64,000 bases of DNA, taken from NCBI GenBank assembly GCA_009760855.2, contig WPIO01000005.1, positions 1,580,001 to 1,644,000 of the forward strand. The letters are read 5' to 3'. Origin of the DNA: Cristatella mucedo. Its lineage: Eukaryota; Bryozoa; Phylactolaemata; Cristatellidae. The notes below the pieces were generated by a model. It was not told the origin of the DNA. It did not search any database and saw only the letters and a list, made by a program, of their open reading frames with translations. A program made the position numbers and the translations under genes. This document shows positions 34,931-48,701 of the stretch, piece by piece (position 1 is the stretch's first letter; each line of letters begins with the position of its first letter).

Positions 34931-37499
34931 TGCACGCTATAGGCGCGCAGCGCGAACGCGCGTAGACGCGTGACGCGTTGAGTGCACCTCCTGACCTTTC
35001 GTTGAGTCACAGGTCACAGCCCGGTCGTGTTAGGCAGAGGCGGCTTTTTTCGCGGAGCCGCAGCGAATCGTAAAACTCCTGCTATTTGTCGGCTATGCAC
35101 ACTTCTTCGCGCGCGAGAGCCGTTAGTCTGCGGTGCCGGTACGGCTCCGCTAGCGTCGAAATCGACTTCTGCGTCGTTTCTTGTAAACGACTTAGATGCA
35201 GCGCCGTTCGTTCGCTCGCTGGCGACGTTGCCTGCGCTGGCGAGGAGTAGGAGGAAGCCGGAGGCGGCTCCTCTTCAGAGCGCTGCAGCCTGAAGTACCG
35301 TTGCTGCCAGCGGCCATTGAAGACGCGGGCAGAAGAAACTCCAGTCTTCACAGCGCGCGTGATTTCAAGCAGACTGAAGAAAAAGTCAGTACCGAGAGGC
35401 GGCACTGAAACGGCGGCGGGCAAAATCAGCTTGATTATGACTAAGGCATTAGTCGTGGCTCCTGATTTGTAACGGCTGGGAACCGATTGTGCGAGTATCT
35501 TTGGCCGAGGCCGCAAAAAACTGCACGGCCATACAATAGCCAGCGAGTAGTGATTCCGGATTTAATAATAATAAAATAAAATACATTTATACAGCGCCCT
35601 CGGAGAAGCTACCTCTTTCTAGCCACTTTGCATAGACTGTCAGGGAAGCTCGATCAAATTTTCAGTGGTATAATATGCAGAGTGGCTGCGTTTGCAGGCA
35701 GCAGAGGATGCAGCGGAAGTAGATTTCTTGTAAATTTTAACGCCGCGTTTTAGGCAGGGAAATTTCTTCTGCTGCTGCTAGATGTAGCTCGCGAAAAGCT
35801 AAGTAGAATCTCGCCTAGAATCTCTTATTCTGCGCATTCTTATACCGGAAGCAGCCTGTGCGTTCGCCTTCGACAAAAGCGGCTGCCGACACGACCGCAC
35901 GTCGCCGCAGAATTCGCAACCGTAATTGTAAAGTCCTTTGCAGACGGCGTTCGCCTCAATTCCTGAGCAGTATCGAAAGCCCAGCAGTCACTGACGACAC
36001 GACGTCTCCGGATTTTACAAAATTTGAAGAAAAGCTTAAAAAGCAATGCTTAGAGGCTGATTCAAAAGCCCGCGGCTGGAGAGCATCGGCGGCTGCAATA
36101 CACATGCTCTTGCAGTTCGGACAGCGGCTGCTCTGCTGCACAACTCGGATCCCATGGAAACCTGGTGAATGGAGTGCGAGCAATCGCCAGCGTTGCACAA
36201 AGTATCGGCGCCGCCGTTGTAAACGCGTGCCGTGCCCGTACATAACGTTGTCACTAATCGGCGATATAATTTCTATCCAACCAAGGTGAAATGCTTAGAT
36301 AGAGATTCACTTATCTTGGCGCAATGAGAAACATTGAATGCTATTATTATCACCGGCTTGATTGAGCGTTGAATTATATAAACAACCTTCACGAAAGTTC
36401 ACAATCTAGATACGCGGCGAGACCCTCGATTGTCGTTTTCGATGCGGCCGCGATGTCGGATTTGACCGCTAGCGGGTGAACGGATTCATTTTGTTGCTAG
36501 CGCACGGACTTCGTTTCGGAAGAAACGCGACCTTTGGGACGATCGTACTTACCACTGCTATTTCCAACTACTACCATTAGCGACCTGTTGCGATTTTCAG
36601 TCTCTTTTAGCTGGCCGTGAAATCGCCGCGATGATCATCAGTGCAAGCTTTACTTCAAAATCTTGAGAGCCACGATCTGGAAAGCGTATAAAAGCGAAAA
36701 ATACTCTCGACTGTCCGCTTTTCATAATGTCTACGCAATCTTTTCATAGTAATCGTATCTAAAAGTCTTACACAATCTATTCATAACAATAACCATAATA
36801 TATACATTATATTTTCATAATCTCTACTCTAAAGCACGTCTCTAATGACGGATTTCCGGCCCGCTGAAAAGGCAAGCTGCTGTGCAACCCCAGAGGTAAG
36901 GTAGAGTGGTGCGGCGGCCTTCCTTCCACGGATTCCCTACAGCCGCAAACTATTGCTTTGGCTTGAGCTCGCCTACCTCGCTGTCGGTTCTACGCAGTAG
37001 CGTGACCACTCTCGATCGCCCCGGAGCTGCGTCACGTGCTCCTCAGTAGAAATGGCGGCTGGCTGAAGGTCTAGGTCAGCTGCACATTACCTCCAAGGCA
37101 AGCTTCAGACGACGACGACATTTCAGCAAACTTAAGTTATAATGAGCGTCTGACAAAACAGCTCGCTTATCCGTGAACCCACGTGAGCGAGCAGACGCCG
37201 CGCCTTGTGCCACCAAGCTGGTAATCGCATAGGCATTACTGACATAATTTTGGGAACCACCTTCGGTTATTTTGGCGGTTGTTTTTCTGGTCGGCGTACT
37301 CAATGAGAAAATCAATTGTGGCCACAGTGCACACTCCCCCCTTCTTTCTGTCGGTAATAATGTCCTGTATGCTTCTTCTTACATCTCGGAACCGAAATCC
37401 TTATTAAGCTCCGTTGACGCAAGGCAGTTAGCCATTAGTTACGATCGATCTAGGACCAGTACTATGTAGATACATTGAGAGAAATAAGGGGTACGAGTA
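34931..37499. other. Intergenic with LINE 3'-end scraps
   Basis: No gene supported. LINE termini occur at about 35565-35680 (-, atacagcgccctcggagaag) and about 36285-36350 (+, gatagagattcacttatc with an ATTATTAT tail). A protein-like minus-strand stretch at 37076-37315 and a plus-strand one at 35858-36289 match no family. Confidence 0.4.
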
Positions 37500-37650
37500 A
37501 TAGTGATAATAAAAATAGTAATACTAGCACACTTGATAAAGCGCCCTCAGAGAAATCAATCTCTTTCTAGGCACTTTACATTTGCTGCAAAGGAAACACG
37601 ATCGAATGGTTAATGGTAGCATGCTCGATAAACAAGAAGAGCTTTGCGTG
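37500..37650 (-). mobile_element. CR1/L2-like LINE 3' end
   Basis: AAT-rich tail, then aaagcgccctcagagaaatc and tctaggcactttacatttgc, running into the 3' UTR (aacacgatcgaatggttaat). Antisense terminus. Confidence 0.75.
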
Positions 37651-37925
37651 ATTAGGGGGGACGAGCACAGGCAGTGTGGGTCAGCACGGGTTCAGTTTCA
37701 GGTCAGCAAGGGTCAGCAAGGGTCAGCACGCAAGTGTGCAAGAGATGGAAGGAGAAGGAGAAGCGCGGAGGGAGGCGCGAAGGGGGAGGAAGAGAGCGGA
37801 AGCAGGAGGCAAGAGGCAGAGGAAGACTGAGAGTGAGCACCATGCAAACGAGCGAGCAAGTTTAGAGCGTCAAATGGGACAATTATCTCTTGCAGAGCAA
37901 CAAATAAATACAAATAAACAAATAC

Positions 37926-38090
37926 TAGCTGATTTAACAGCCTCTTTTTGTATAGCGACAGAAGAACTTTTACGGATATCACCACCGCTTGCAGTGGCGA
38001 TAAAGGATCGCCCACCGCGGGAATCGAACCCACGACCTCGGGACCGAGGTCGTGAAAGCAACCACCTTACCTAGTGTGCCATCACGGCTC
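37926..38090 (-). mobile_element. tRNA-derived SINE, family S (near-complete)
   Basis: Read on minus: gccgtgatggcacactaggt (A-box region), then the self-complementary cgacctcggtcccgaggtcg, B box ggttcgattcc at 38020-38030, body tatcgccactgcaagcgg, and end aggctgttaaatcagcta. It is the best-preserved family member here and has intact Pol III internal promoter boxes. Confidence 0.9.
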
Positions 38091-38289
38091 ACCAACGACG
38101 GTAAAACAAAAAAAAGTGGAGTTGGAGGTGACCGCTGAGGGAGTAACAGTACGTGGTTTGCGTAGCATCGATAAGCTGACTTAATCTCTATTAGGTGCAT
38201 CGCAAGTCGCTGCAAGACAATCAATAGCCAATGGTTAATGACATGCACGGTAACGTGCTTAGAAAACCATGCAAATGCAAGCATCAACC

Positions 38290-38347
38290 TTCTTGTGTGC
38301 TTTAGCATGCTGGCCTACTTAGGCCAGCATGCTAAAGCACACAAGAA
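38290..38347. repeat. Perfect palindrome, 28-bp arms, 2-bp spacer
   Basis: Positions 38290-38317 and 38320-38347 are exact reverse complements (arm starts ttcttgtgtgctttagcatg), separated only by ct. Flanks do not continue the symmetry. Confidence 0.95.
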
Positions 38348-39204
38348 AGACACTCGGGGAAACAGGGCTGTAGGACCTCCGGCTACTAACGTGCACCGAA
38401 TCACGTTCGTGTAAGCAGGAAAATCACACTGACACGAAAAGAGCCGCGTCACCGTGGCAACGGAGAGGCTGACCTGAATAGATGCGTCTCTGGCTGAGAA
38501 TTTAATTTTTTCCACCGCGATCTTGCAGATAGTGATCGAAGCCGGAAATCACCTCCAGACTCTCGGTGCATAGGAGGTGCACTGGAGGCTCGGTCGCCAA
38601 CGGATTTCAATTTAATGCAAGGAACGGCAGCGAGACGACTAGATGCCGAGAAGCCAGCAGCCAGCGAGTGAACGCAGGAAGAACGCAAGGAGGGTGCAAG
38701 CGAGTGAGGCTCAGGAGAGAGAGAGAGAGAGCTCCTCAAGGTCAGAGAGAGAATTTCGAAGGCGATTCTATGCTTGATATCGAGCTAGTGAAGCTCAGAC
38801 AGAAGGGTTGTAATGTGGCAGCTATGCCATTGACGGAGAGACCCTCAGAGTTTCGCACCTGTTTAACCAAACGATTGAGGGCACAGGCCAGAAGATCTCA
38901 ATGAGGAGAATAGCAGTTATCTAGACTCGATGCTACTTATGCATGAACTAGTTCGACTGCGTCAAAGCAGGCCGTGATTTTGGCAATGCTCCTCAGCTGA
39001 AAGTAGGCATGCCACACAGTAAATATAACGTGCTAATCGAATGACAAGCTTTTTTAAACAAGAAGCCCAGATTACAGAAAATAATAAAAATAATAACAAC
39101 AAGCTAAAAGTGAGAAGACGTGAGAACTGGCGATGGAGAGTGATCAAGCGAGCTTCAGTGAAAGATTTCGAGAGAAGGGAAGAGACGATAGAAATTGGTT
39201 CATG

Positions 39205-39887
39205 CATGTGGGACAACCCGTCTTGACTTCTGTAACTCACAGCGTGCTGGTCTACCGGCCTGTGCACTCAGGCGCTTACAGCAGGGGCCAAACTCTACAG
39301 CCAGGCTTGTCTGTCGTGAGCGTCTCAGTTGCCACATCACACCACTTCTCGCCAACCTGCAGTGGCTCTCATTCAAGCAACGCATTGACTTCAAGGTTTG
39401 TCACTCACTTTTAGGTCCCTTCATTCTTTGGCTCCAGACTACCAGTTCGACTCTATCAACTAGGCCAAGCATCGTACCATTCGCTTTTCGGAATCAAGCT
39501 GTTTAGCTATACCTCGTACAAAACTCAAATCCTTTGGAGACCGTGCCTTTAGTTCATGTGCTCCCAAAGCCTGGAACTCACTCCTGACTTTTTATTACTA
39601 AATCTCCTGACTTGACCGCATTTAAAAAGAAACTAAAAACTCATCTATTTATCACAGCATTTAGTGGGTCTCTGTGATTCGTCGTGCTGACACTGTGCAT
39701 GCTGCCACTAACCGTACTTGCATGCTGACCCTTCGCATGTCACCCCTAACCATGTTATTCTTGTTGTTTATTGAGCATGCTACCACTAGCCGTTCGATCG
39801 TGCTTCCTTGTCAGCAATTGCTAAGTGCCTAGAATGAGATTCAGTTATCTGAGGACGCTATTTCAAATGTATTATTATTATTAGATA
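39205..39887 (+). mobile_element. CR1/L2-like LINE, 3' fragment
   Basis: It begins in the ORF2 C-terminal region (cgtcttgacttctgtaactc, gtgctggtctaccggcctgt) and runs through the APKAWNS-type block (gctcccaaagcctggaactc) and 3' UTR to the terminus (agaatgagattcagttatct) and an ATTATTATTA tail. Frameshifts and stops break it. Confidence 0.88.
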
Positions 39888-40555
39888 AGAGCGATAATAA
39901 AGGTGATGTCATATGGGAAGGTCAAGACTGCTAAAGTTGTACCGAAAGCCGTAGGCGTTGAGTCCCAGAATTCAAATCAAAGTCTATGCCAATTGATGTC
40001 GACTAGCACGACATACCACCGCAAAGCCACAGTCAATCACACCTAGACAGCTAGATGGATGTCGGCAGTCTAAAGCCTGTACTACAGTGGTGGCTGTTTA
40101 CTTCGTCGATTGTGTTAAGTGTTCCGAAACCAATAGGCACCGGCAGCTATGGCGTTAAATTAGCATGAATAAACCAGGCCTTCCTTTCTTCATTTGTATT
40201 CAATGACCTCTATCCGGGTCATTGTGTCTCGTCTAGTACAAGTACAACTGCCGATGACTCATTCTGGTGGTTTCTTGTGGATGACTGCTGCCAGGTGAGA
40301 CGCTTCCGGCCATCGCCCAGCGGCGGCTTGCTTGAGGGCCCACCATCAAGCATATGACAAGCTTCGGCCTTCATTAAAGTTTTTCACAAGTCAAAATGTC
40401 TGTCCGCACTGTCTAGGCAAACTCTCCTCTCAAAGGTTAGTGCCCTGATCCTGGGTATTTCTCGGAATTCCAAAGCACAAAAAATAATGCCATAGCCAAC
40501 CAAAACTTCTCCAATGTGTTCCTGCAAATCTTCCTATAAAGCATATGGATGCGAG

Positions 40556-41770
<1,215 letters not shown>

Positions 41771-43080
41771 TTCCTGTCTCGCTCACCTTCTCACTCTCTC
41801 TTCTGCCAGTACGGCTTCCGTCACGCCCATTTCTCTTCCATTCTATTCAACTCGTCTCTTCCTGTGAGCCACCCTGTTCTCCCTCTATCTCCCATTTTCT
41901 CTCCCATGCGCGTCTCGTTACTGGCTCTTTGCTGGTCCTAATGTTGCCCAAGTTCGCCATCTTCTCAGCTGATGACACGCCAAACCAACAAAAGTACTTC
42001 TTCCTTAAACCTCATAAGAAGACTTAATATTTAGGAAATCGCCGAGAAACTGAATTTTTTTCTTTCTTTCAATAGTGACAGTTTCTGATGACACTTCAAA
42101 ACTGTGCCCTCTTACAAAGCCGGCTCCCAATTTTTGATCTTTCACCCTGCGACAGTAGTCAGGACACCTTTCTTCCGGCTGGGTAGCGCGACCGAGCAGC
42201 AAGTCTCCTGGATTCAACAGCCAGCGCTTTATTTAGCAGAAACCATGCCGGCCAAGCCCAGTCTACGTACTCTAGACGACAACCTGCATAAATAGAGGGA
42301 TCCAACCCTTTCCCTCCTCCTCTCGTGTACTCTTTCGGCAGCCCTTATATTTCATGCATGCATTGTTATTGCACTGCCGAGCCATTGCTCGTTCCAAACC
42401 GCCCAACAGCTGGCGACAGTTTATGGTATAGGGATGTCCCCACGGAAACCGCCAATGCATGGATTTGTGCCGGGCTGCTGATTCATCCAGCTCGTGCCAT
42501 TGTTCATTCCTAAACCGCTCGAGAGCGATGCGTGGGCTGTCCGATTCGTTGATGGGCCTACGCCCACTGCTCGCAGGCTCCCGAGTCGCGCTCCGTCGCA
42601 CACCCCATTGGAGAATTATTTACATATCGGTATTCTCTCGTATAGGGGCTGAATGCACTCTGATAGGGGCTGAATGCACGTGCTTTGCAGTGACCCTGTC
42701 ACCGCTCCTATGAAATCATTAATCTGCCTAGGCCTCTCCCGAAAGATCTCTGTAATGCCATCTGGCAGGAAGCCTTGTCATCGTCCGTCGCTCGTTCTTT
42801 ACATTAGCCTATTGCCAATCTATGGCTACCATACGAATCCAACTCTGGTGTATGAGATTCTTCAAGCCACAGCCGAGAGTTACATTTAAAAGATTTCTTT
42901 ATCAAATCCTACCAATTTACCCAGTTAGGTGTTGACAGGGACGTGGCTTGAGACACGGGCAACGATTCGCATATCACCACTCTTCTTAAAATAGCTCTCG
43001 CATCTGACCTGCAGATAAAACCATGGTGAACTGTCACACTGAGGTTTCCTACAAATCCGCTGGCACTCAGACCTCAGGCC
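41771..43080. other. Intergenic, no gene recognised
   Basis: No recognisable coding sequence. A 21-bp unit (ataggggctgaatgcac...) is doubled at about 42640-42680. Short open frames on both strands (42104-42713) show no domain. Confidence 0.4.
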
Positions 43081-45480
43081 CGGCTACACGCCGCTTAGCG
43101 TGCCGGCTACTAAACGTCGGCCTAACGAAGCAAATACCTTCCTTGCGGGCACGAGACCGCCAGTAAATGCACCCACCATTGACACGGACCTGCAGCAGCA
43201 GTCGGCGGCAAATGTTAAAATCATTCTCGCCGCAGCCCCAATCCTTCTAATCGGCCACCTGGAGGCATATGACGCGGCCTCCACCGACTAAATGTCCGCT
43301 CACTAAAAACCAAGGAAGCACGCATCCTCGACCGTGTTCTTCAGAAGAAGCTCGATGCATGTCTGCCGACCGGAACGTGGACGACGCCCTGCTCTGGCGG
43401 TTGTCTATCTGAGGCCACCCCAACTAGGTCCTCATTCCTTCAGACCATACGGTCTGACAAAGTAGATGGTGGGGTTGCTATTTTTGTTCGTGACTCGTTG
43501 GCTATAAGACCGACAGGTTTCCGAACCGGCCATCTTTTGAATCAGGTGCAATCAGATCCCCCATCAAAGACCGCGTCTCTCACAGTTACGTTCTAGCGAC
43601 CTTCTACTAGCTGCTTACCTTGTTTGGGGCTGATTTTTCAAAGTTCGTTACTAAGATATTCCTACGTGACCAGCTGATTTTATTGGCTGATTGATCCAGA
43701 TTGATTGCTGGAGAATTTAGCATTCACATTGGCAACCATAGCAACAGTCAGGTTCAATCATTTCTTGAATCTCTGAGAACTCCGGCTTGGTTCAACACAT
43801 CAGTCATCACACTCGTATCAGTGGCCATGTACTGGATCTTACCCTCACTAGATAGGTCTGTCCCACCGACCTTGCAGTGCGCCCCACGTGACCAGAGCGG
43901 ATCTGTGCTCAATATCGTTCGCTGTTTCTTTTCCACCGTACGTGGAGTGCAGCACAGTGTTTGTCTCGTAACGCAACGCGAAACGCTTTAGTGCTGAGAC
44001 GTTGTTTTTAATCGGTTTGTGTGCCGGCACCCCGACTCTTCCGATAGCTTTAATACCCTCGTCGATGTAGCAAACTCGAAAACTTATGAGTGCTCTCGAC
44101 GAAAAGGCTCTCCTACATTCTGTCCGTGTGCAGGGTGAAGAGTGGGGGAGATTCCTTTCAATGTAGCAAGATATTTTACAAGATGCGCCGTCTCAATTGC
44201 AAGCTTGAACGCAGCTCTCAGAAGTCTCGTTTTCATAACGATTTAGCAAGTTTCCTTCTCATCTACGCCAGGAACCTTTGAAAAATTCATCTACGCCCGG
44301 AACCTTTGACAAAGCTAGGGCTCTTTTCTTTACTTGCAAACTGAATTTATGCCTGTCGGAATAATTGTTTGCCAACTCTGAGCTGTCTCACTCTTTGGAT
44401 ATCAACGGTTCGGCCGATATGTTTTCTGCCTTCTTTGTTGCAAAGATTGAACGTATTCGCGCCTACATAAAGCCACCTCTTACTAAAGCAATTGTTGAGA
44501 CACAAAACATGTGACCTTCCTTAAAAGATGTTCCTAGATTTCTGTATATAAAATTCGTCACCTTACTCAAAAATTAAAAAGAAAAGAATTCGACTCGTGG
44601 AGACCCAGATACCAGACCCTCTTTAGTCTTCAATGGAGCCTAAACGTGGTCCAGCTGGTAACTCAGGTCTTTGATGCTTCTCTAGAAAACGGATTGTTCC
44701 AAAGTCTTTCCAATCAGCACGGACGTGTTCCAAAGTCTTTCCAATTGGCAATCTTCCTATCAACACTGTTAAGCGTAGATTGGATTCAGAGGTTCTAGCA
44801 AACTATCGCCAATTTTAACCTTTTCCTTTTTTGCCTAAGCCACTCGAAAAGATTTCCGCTAAGCAGCTAGTAGAATACATTGAAAAGAATGAATTATCGG
44901 ACCAATTTCAGTTGGGATTCAAGTGACACTACTCCATTGAAACAGCTTTACTCCATATAACCAAAGTCATTCAGCAAGCAGCAACGACGCCGGTATTGCT
45001 ACGGCCCTACTGGATTTATCTGCTGCGTTCAAAGTTGTTGATCGAGATATCCTAACTTACGCGATTGATAACAGCGGTTGGTCTGGCACACGAGGTTATG
45101 GCGTGGTTCGTTTAAATCGTTCTTGTTCCGTCGTGTTCCTTCCGAGGTCGTCAACAGTCAAGTCTCATCCAACAGACCTGTCACTTGTATAGTTCAACAC
45201 GGTCCATTCTCGGTCCTTTGCTGTTTCCATTTATAGAGAGCTTATGGGAAAGTGACTCGGCCAATGGGATCAGCTATCCCTTCTACGCTGACGATACTCA
45301 GCTGCATTTGTCATTTAAACCTTCGGAATCCAATGCATCCACTAATTAACTGAATATTTTTATTGCTGAAATTCGATCCTGGATGTCGAACAATTTCCTA
45401 TTAAACTAAATGCTGATAAAAATTGAAGTCCTACATACATGACCCAAACATTTGGCCGTACTAGTGTAACGAAGACTAGG
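43081..45480 (+). mobile_element. Decayed CR1-like LINE
   Basis: Fragments in order: NVRSLKTKEARILDRVL near 43291 (endonuclease start), DKVDGGVAIFVRDS near 43455 (the GGGVAI block), LDLSAAF near 45008 and [15 protein letters not shown] near 45280 (reverse transcriptase). All are in shifting frames with stops. It differs from copies A/B and is much older. Local tandem duplications lie at about 44255-44310 and 44695-44750. Confidence 0.8.
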
Positions 45481-45684
45481 GGTTAGCCTATTTCCACTCT
45501 ACCTCCCCTACTCAGTTGTGACGGACCCTTCGCGGCGGCGGCGCGCTAGGGTCTAGCGTCAGACGGACGATAGTACAGTTGTGCAACCCTTGATAATACA
45601 GACGCACGCCCTACACACACTGGGGGGGGGTGGGGGAGACCAGACGATACTACGGGGAGCACCCTAGACACAGCAATGCTACAG

Positions 45685-46000
45685 GGGATAATGATAAGAA
45701 TAATAATAATAATAATGCACTTGATAAAGCGCCCTCAGAGAACTTGATCTCTTTCTAGGCGCTTTACATTTGCTGCAAGTGAAATGCAATTGAATGGTAA
45801 GTGAAATCATGCTTGAAAAGCAAACAAAATGAATAGGTCAACATGTAAACGTGGTTAGTGGCAGCATGCACAGTGTCAGCACGCATAAGCACACGAAGGA
45901 CGAATAACAGGGACCCACTAAATGCTGTCTTAAATAGGTGTGTTTTTAAGTTCCTTTTAAATGTGGTCAAGTCAGGGAATGCTCTGACTCAGGATTCGGG
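45685..46000 (-). mobile_element. CR1/L2-like LINE 3' end
   Basis: AAT-rich tail (45690-45715), aaagcgccctcagagaactt, tctaggcgctttacatttgc, the 3' UTR, and end of ORF2 (ttttaagttccttttaaatg). Antisense. A short G-run lies just upstream at 45623-45640. Confidence 0.85.
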
Positions 46001-46224
46001 ATTCAGGATGAGGAGGATAACACGTGCACGTGACGTGCGTGTGCGCTGGCCGATTGGTCACTGTAGTCGTGATGCCAAACTGAATGCTCCAAGAGTGCTT
46101 GCGAACGCTGTCGGATGTGGGCGTGGCTGAGTAGCTGGGCGTTGAGCACGGGGCCCACGTCCAAACTCGACGACAACTTCCGCCAAAAACCTACCCGCTG
46201 AGATTACCTCTGGCCTTGACCTTG

Positions 46225-46735
46225 GATGGTTGCCGGTTGAGCAAAGGATACCGAGCAGAGTTCTTACGCTGACCCACAAGGCCCGCCACAGCTTAGCTCC
46301 TTCGTACCTAGCTGAACTGCTGCATCAGTTTCAGCCTGTTCGTGCCCTCAGGTCCTGTGTGGACAATAAATTAGCTGTTCCATTCCTCCGCTTAAAGACA
46401 GTTGGCGACAGAAGCTTTAGCTCTGCAGGTCCTAGACTGTGGAACTCGCTTCCACAATTCTTACGCAACGACGACTACTCTCCAACTGCCGACTATGGCA
46501 CATCTTTTTTAGCCGTCCTGAGCTGCTACTTCCATGCTACTCACTACCTCAACTGCTCCCCTGACTCTGCTATGCTTCCCACTTTCTCTTTGTTGCGTGA
46601 GACGAAGTCTGTTGGCTACCGAATGCGTACCGAAAGCCGCTTATGCTGTGAGTGCGCTATTCAAAACTCTCCTGCGTAACACCCACATGGTCTTTATGAC
46701 TTTGTGGAGTTACTGACGGAAATACATACATACAT
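46225..46735 (+). mobile_element. LINE family F, 3' copy
   Basis: An open frame of about 149 codons covers the ORF2 end: HSLAPSYLAELLHQFQPVRA, LRSCVDNKLAVPF and SSAGPRLWNSLPQFL. The 3' part ends in a tacatacatacat tail near 46722. It is near-identical to the antisense copy at 10263-10745, differing by scattered substitutions. The 5' end is truncated. Confidence 0.87.
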
Positions 46736-47468
46736 ACCCAGGGGACTAGCCTGGTCAGGCCTAGTGGCGCCCAGCTCGATATACCGAACATAATAGAAGA
46801 AAGAAGACAATCTGAGCTATAGTATGCCACTTTACCTTTAAATAATTCGCGTTGATTGGGTCTCCACATTTCTATCGCTGTGCCTCAAAGTAAAGTTGCG
46901 ACTGTGGTGATTTTTGGTCCCTGAAATATCAGTTTTGGCTATGAGCAATCCGGAAATCTCTTCGCAGTGCGAGACATGCTGGATTAATCTATTTTTCCTT
47001 TGCCAGGAATCTCTTGCAAACAACGTGAACTCAAAACATCGAAATTATTTTGTGTGAGGAAGCAGCAAAATAAGTCATCTTGGCAAAAGTCTATATAAAT
47101 TTATTAAGAGCAAACATAAACTTGAACTGTGCTGAGACTGGTTAGCCATCCTACTCCAATTTTTATTAAAAAATGCCTCTGCAACTGCACCCTTATGAAG
47201 AATAAGGCCAATTGTTAGCTCGTTAGATATCGGATGCCCGTGTAAATAGAAAACATTTGGAAGACGATTTTATTTTCTGTAACGAATCAGGGTCGTTTTA
47301 GTTACCTCACTGTTTTGTCCGCACAATCAGTTCTATTTTAGGTAGAGCCGCAATATGCATGCAGCAAATAGAAATCTGACGCTCGCAACGAGCCAAATCG
47401 CCAGGAGTGTGTGCTCCCCCACCCCCCTTTTCCCGATAGCAGCAAGTGCACGCTCTTTACAGCATTTA
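46736..47468. other. Intergenic, no gene recognised
   Basis: Nothing identifiable; AT-rich, short open frames only. Confidence 0.5.
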
Positions 47469-47750
47469 CTGCAAACGATGCAAAATGGGGTCCTTATATT
47501 GGGTATCAATAACAATTTCGTGAAAAGTTTTCGTACTGAAATGAATTAAGATTTTAGTACTCAAGAATGAACTATGGAATTGAACATCTACTACAGTCCA
47601 TAAGGATTTCGAGTTTGAAATGGAAGTACCACTAATGAGACCCTAGGCTAAATCTGCAGTTCGTGACAACAGTAGTCAGGATCGTGGCACTCAAAAATAT
47701 ACACTATTCATATAGTAGGTTACCTGTCGACTTAACAGCTCGCGGAGTTA

Positions 47751-47822
47751 GCCGTGATAGTATAGTGGTCAGTACTTCGCGTTGTGGCCGCGATAACCCA
47801 GGTTCGATTCCTGGTCACGGCA
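47751..47822 (+). tRNA. tRNA-His (anticodon GTG)
   Basis: A complete cloverleaf. Acceptor stem gccgtga pairs with tcacggc, discriminator a. The A box is within tagtatagtggtcagtac. Anticodon stem tcgcg/cgcga surrounds loop ttgtggc with anticodon gtg at 47784-47786. T arm is cagg-ttcgatt-cctg. There is no intron. G-1 is not encoded, as is normal for eukaryotic tRNA-His, where Thg1 adds it. The mature RNA decodes CAC/CAU. An intact second copy faces it at 48630-48701. Confidence 0.97.
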
Positions 47823-47855
47823 GAGGTTACACTCTGGCGGCGCGGGCGAGCTACC

Positions 47856-47863
47856 TTTTTTTT
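47856..47863 (+). terminator. Pol III terminator, T8
   Basis: Eight T residues 33 nt past the tRNA-His 3' end, the first run of four or more T's. It is conserved in the other arm. Confidence 0.7.
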
Positions 47864-47871
47864 CTGCAATT

Positions 47872-48580
47872 GCTACACAACTGGACCAAATCTTCCCAAT
47901 ATCGTGCGAGTAAGACGCAGCTCTGAAAGCCGGTGATACATAAAAGATTATGCTGCGGTTAGGCAAGAGATCATTTGCTCGGACAAAGTCGGTTCACAAA
48001 AGCGCAAGCCGAACGTGAACGAGCAATGGAGGATTTCAGTGTCATCACAACAACTTTCTGCAAAGAAATCCTTCCAGAGCGTGAAGGTTTTTAAATTGGT
48101 ATATCACTTAATTAATAAAAACCTACCAGAAAAGGTCCTTCAAAGCATGAGTCAAACGAGGGAAGATTTTAAATAGCTAGGAATCTAGCCACTGACCAAA
48201 AGAGACCCGTGAAAACTATGTCGCGACTGGGCTATTGTTCTCCATAAATGAGCACGCAAGACGGTTTTGTATTGGCTCGCAAGTAGAACTCGTCGAACAG
48301 GTCGACCTGGACTGCATGCCTTCCTAGCGTCACGTCTACCAAGTAAATCATAAAGCAGTTTAGAAAGCTGTGTCAGTAGCACGGCGTCTAATGTAGGCTT
48401 CCATTGTCCCGGCAGGTTAATTTTTTTAATCTTTTCAGTTGAGGTTTTCAGTTGATTGGTGAAAATATAATAAAGATGGCGTGCTTGCAGTCAAGTGTAC
48501 AGATTTCACGATATTCTGAGACTAGTCTTTGGCCAGCCTTACCTTACCATTGGGATGCCTACATTACTTACAGCAATTGT
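47872..48580. other. Spacer between the inverted repeat arms
   Basis: 709 bp unique to this place, with no gene, tRNA or repeat recognised. Short open frames only. Confidence 0.6.
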
Positions 48581-48588
48581 AATTGCAG

Positions 48589-48596
48589 AAAAAAAA
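48589..48596 (-). terminator. Pol III terminator, T8
   Basis: A8 on plus, T8 on the tRNA strand, 33 nt past the tRNA-His end. Confidence 0.7.
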
Positions 48597-48629
48597 TATA
48601 GCTCGCCCGCGCCGCCAGAGTGTAACCTC

Positions 48630-48701
48630 TGCCGTGACCAGGAGTCGAACCTGGGTTATCGCGGCCACAACGCGAAGTACTGACCACTATACTATCACGG
48701 C
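48630..48701 (-). tRNA. tRNA-His (anticodon GTG), second copy
   Basis: The same cloverleaf as 47751-47822 on the opposite strand, with one difference in the T loop (ttcgact instead of ttcgatt), which keeps the B box functional. All stems are intact, so both copies could be transcribed. They are convergent: each reads into the spacer between the arms. Confidence 0.96.

Larger units (their letters stand above)
47469..47871. repeat. Left arm of 403-bp inverted repeat
   Basis: It matches the reverse complement of 48581-48983 almost base for base, from ctgcaaacgatgc at the outer end to ctgcaatt at the inner end, with a handful of differences (for example ctacagtcc against ctatagtcc, and gattcctgg against gactcctgg in the tRNA T-arm). 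Confidence 0.95.

Noticed and set aside
35082-35516. PH-domain-like GRWQQRYFRL on the minus strand
   Set aside because: A short accidental resemblance; no other PH-domain features and no splice partners.
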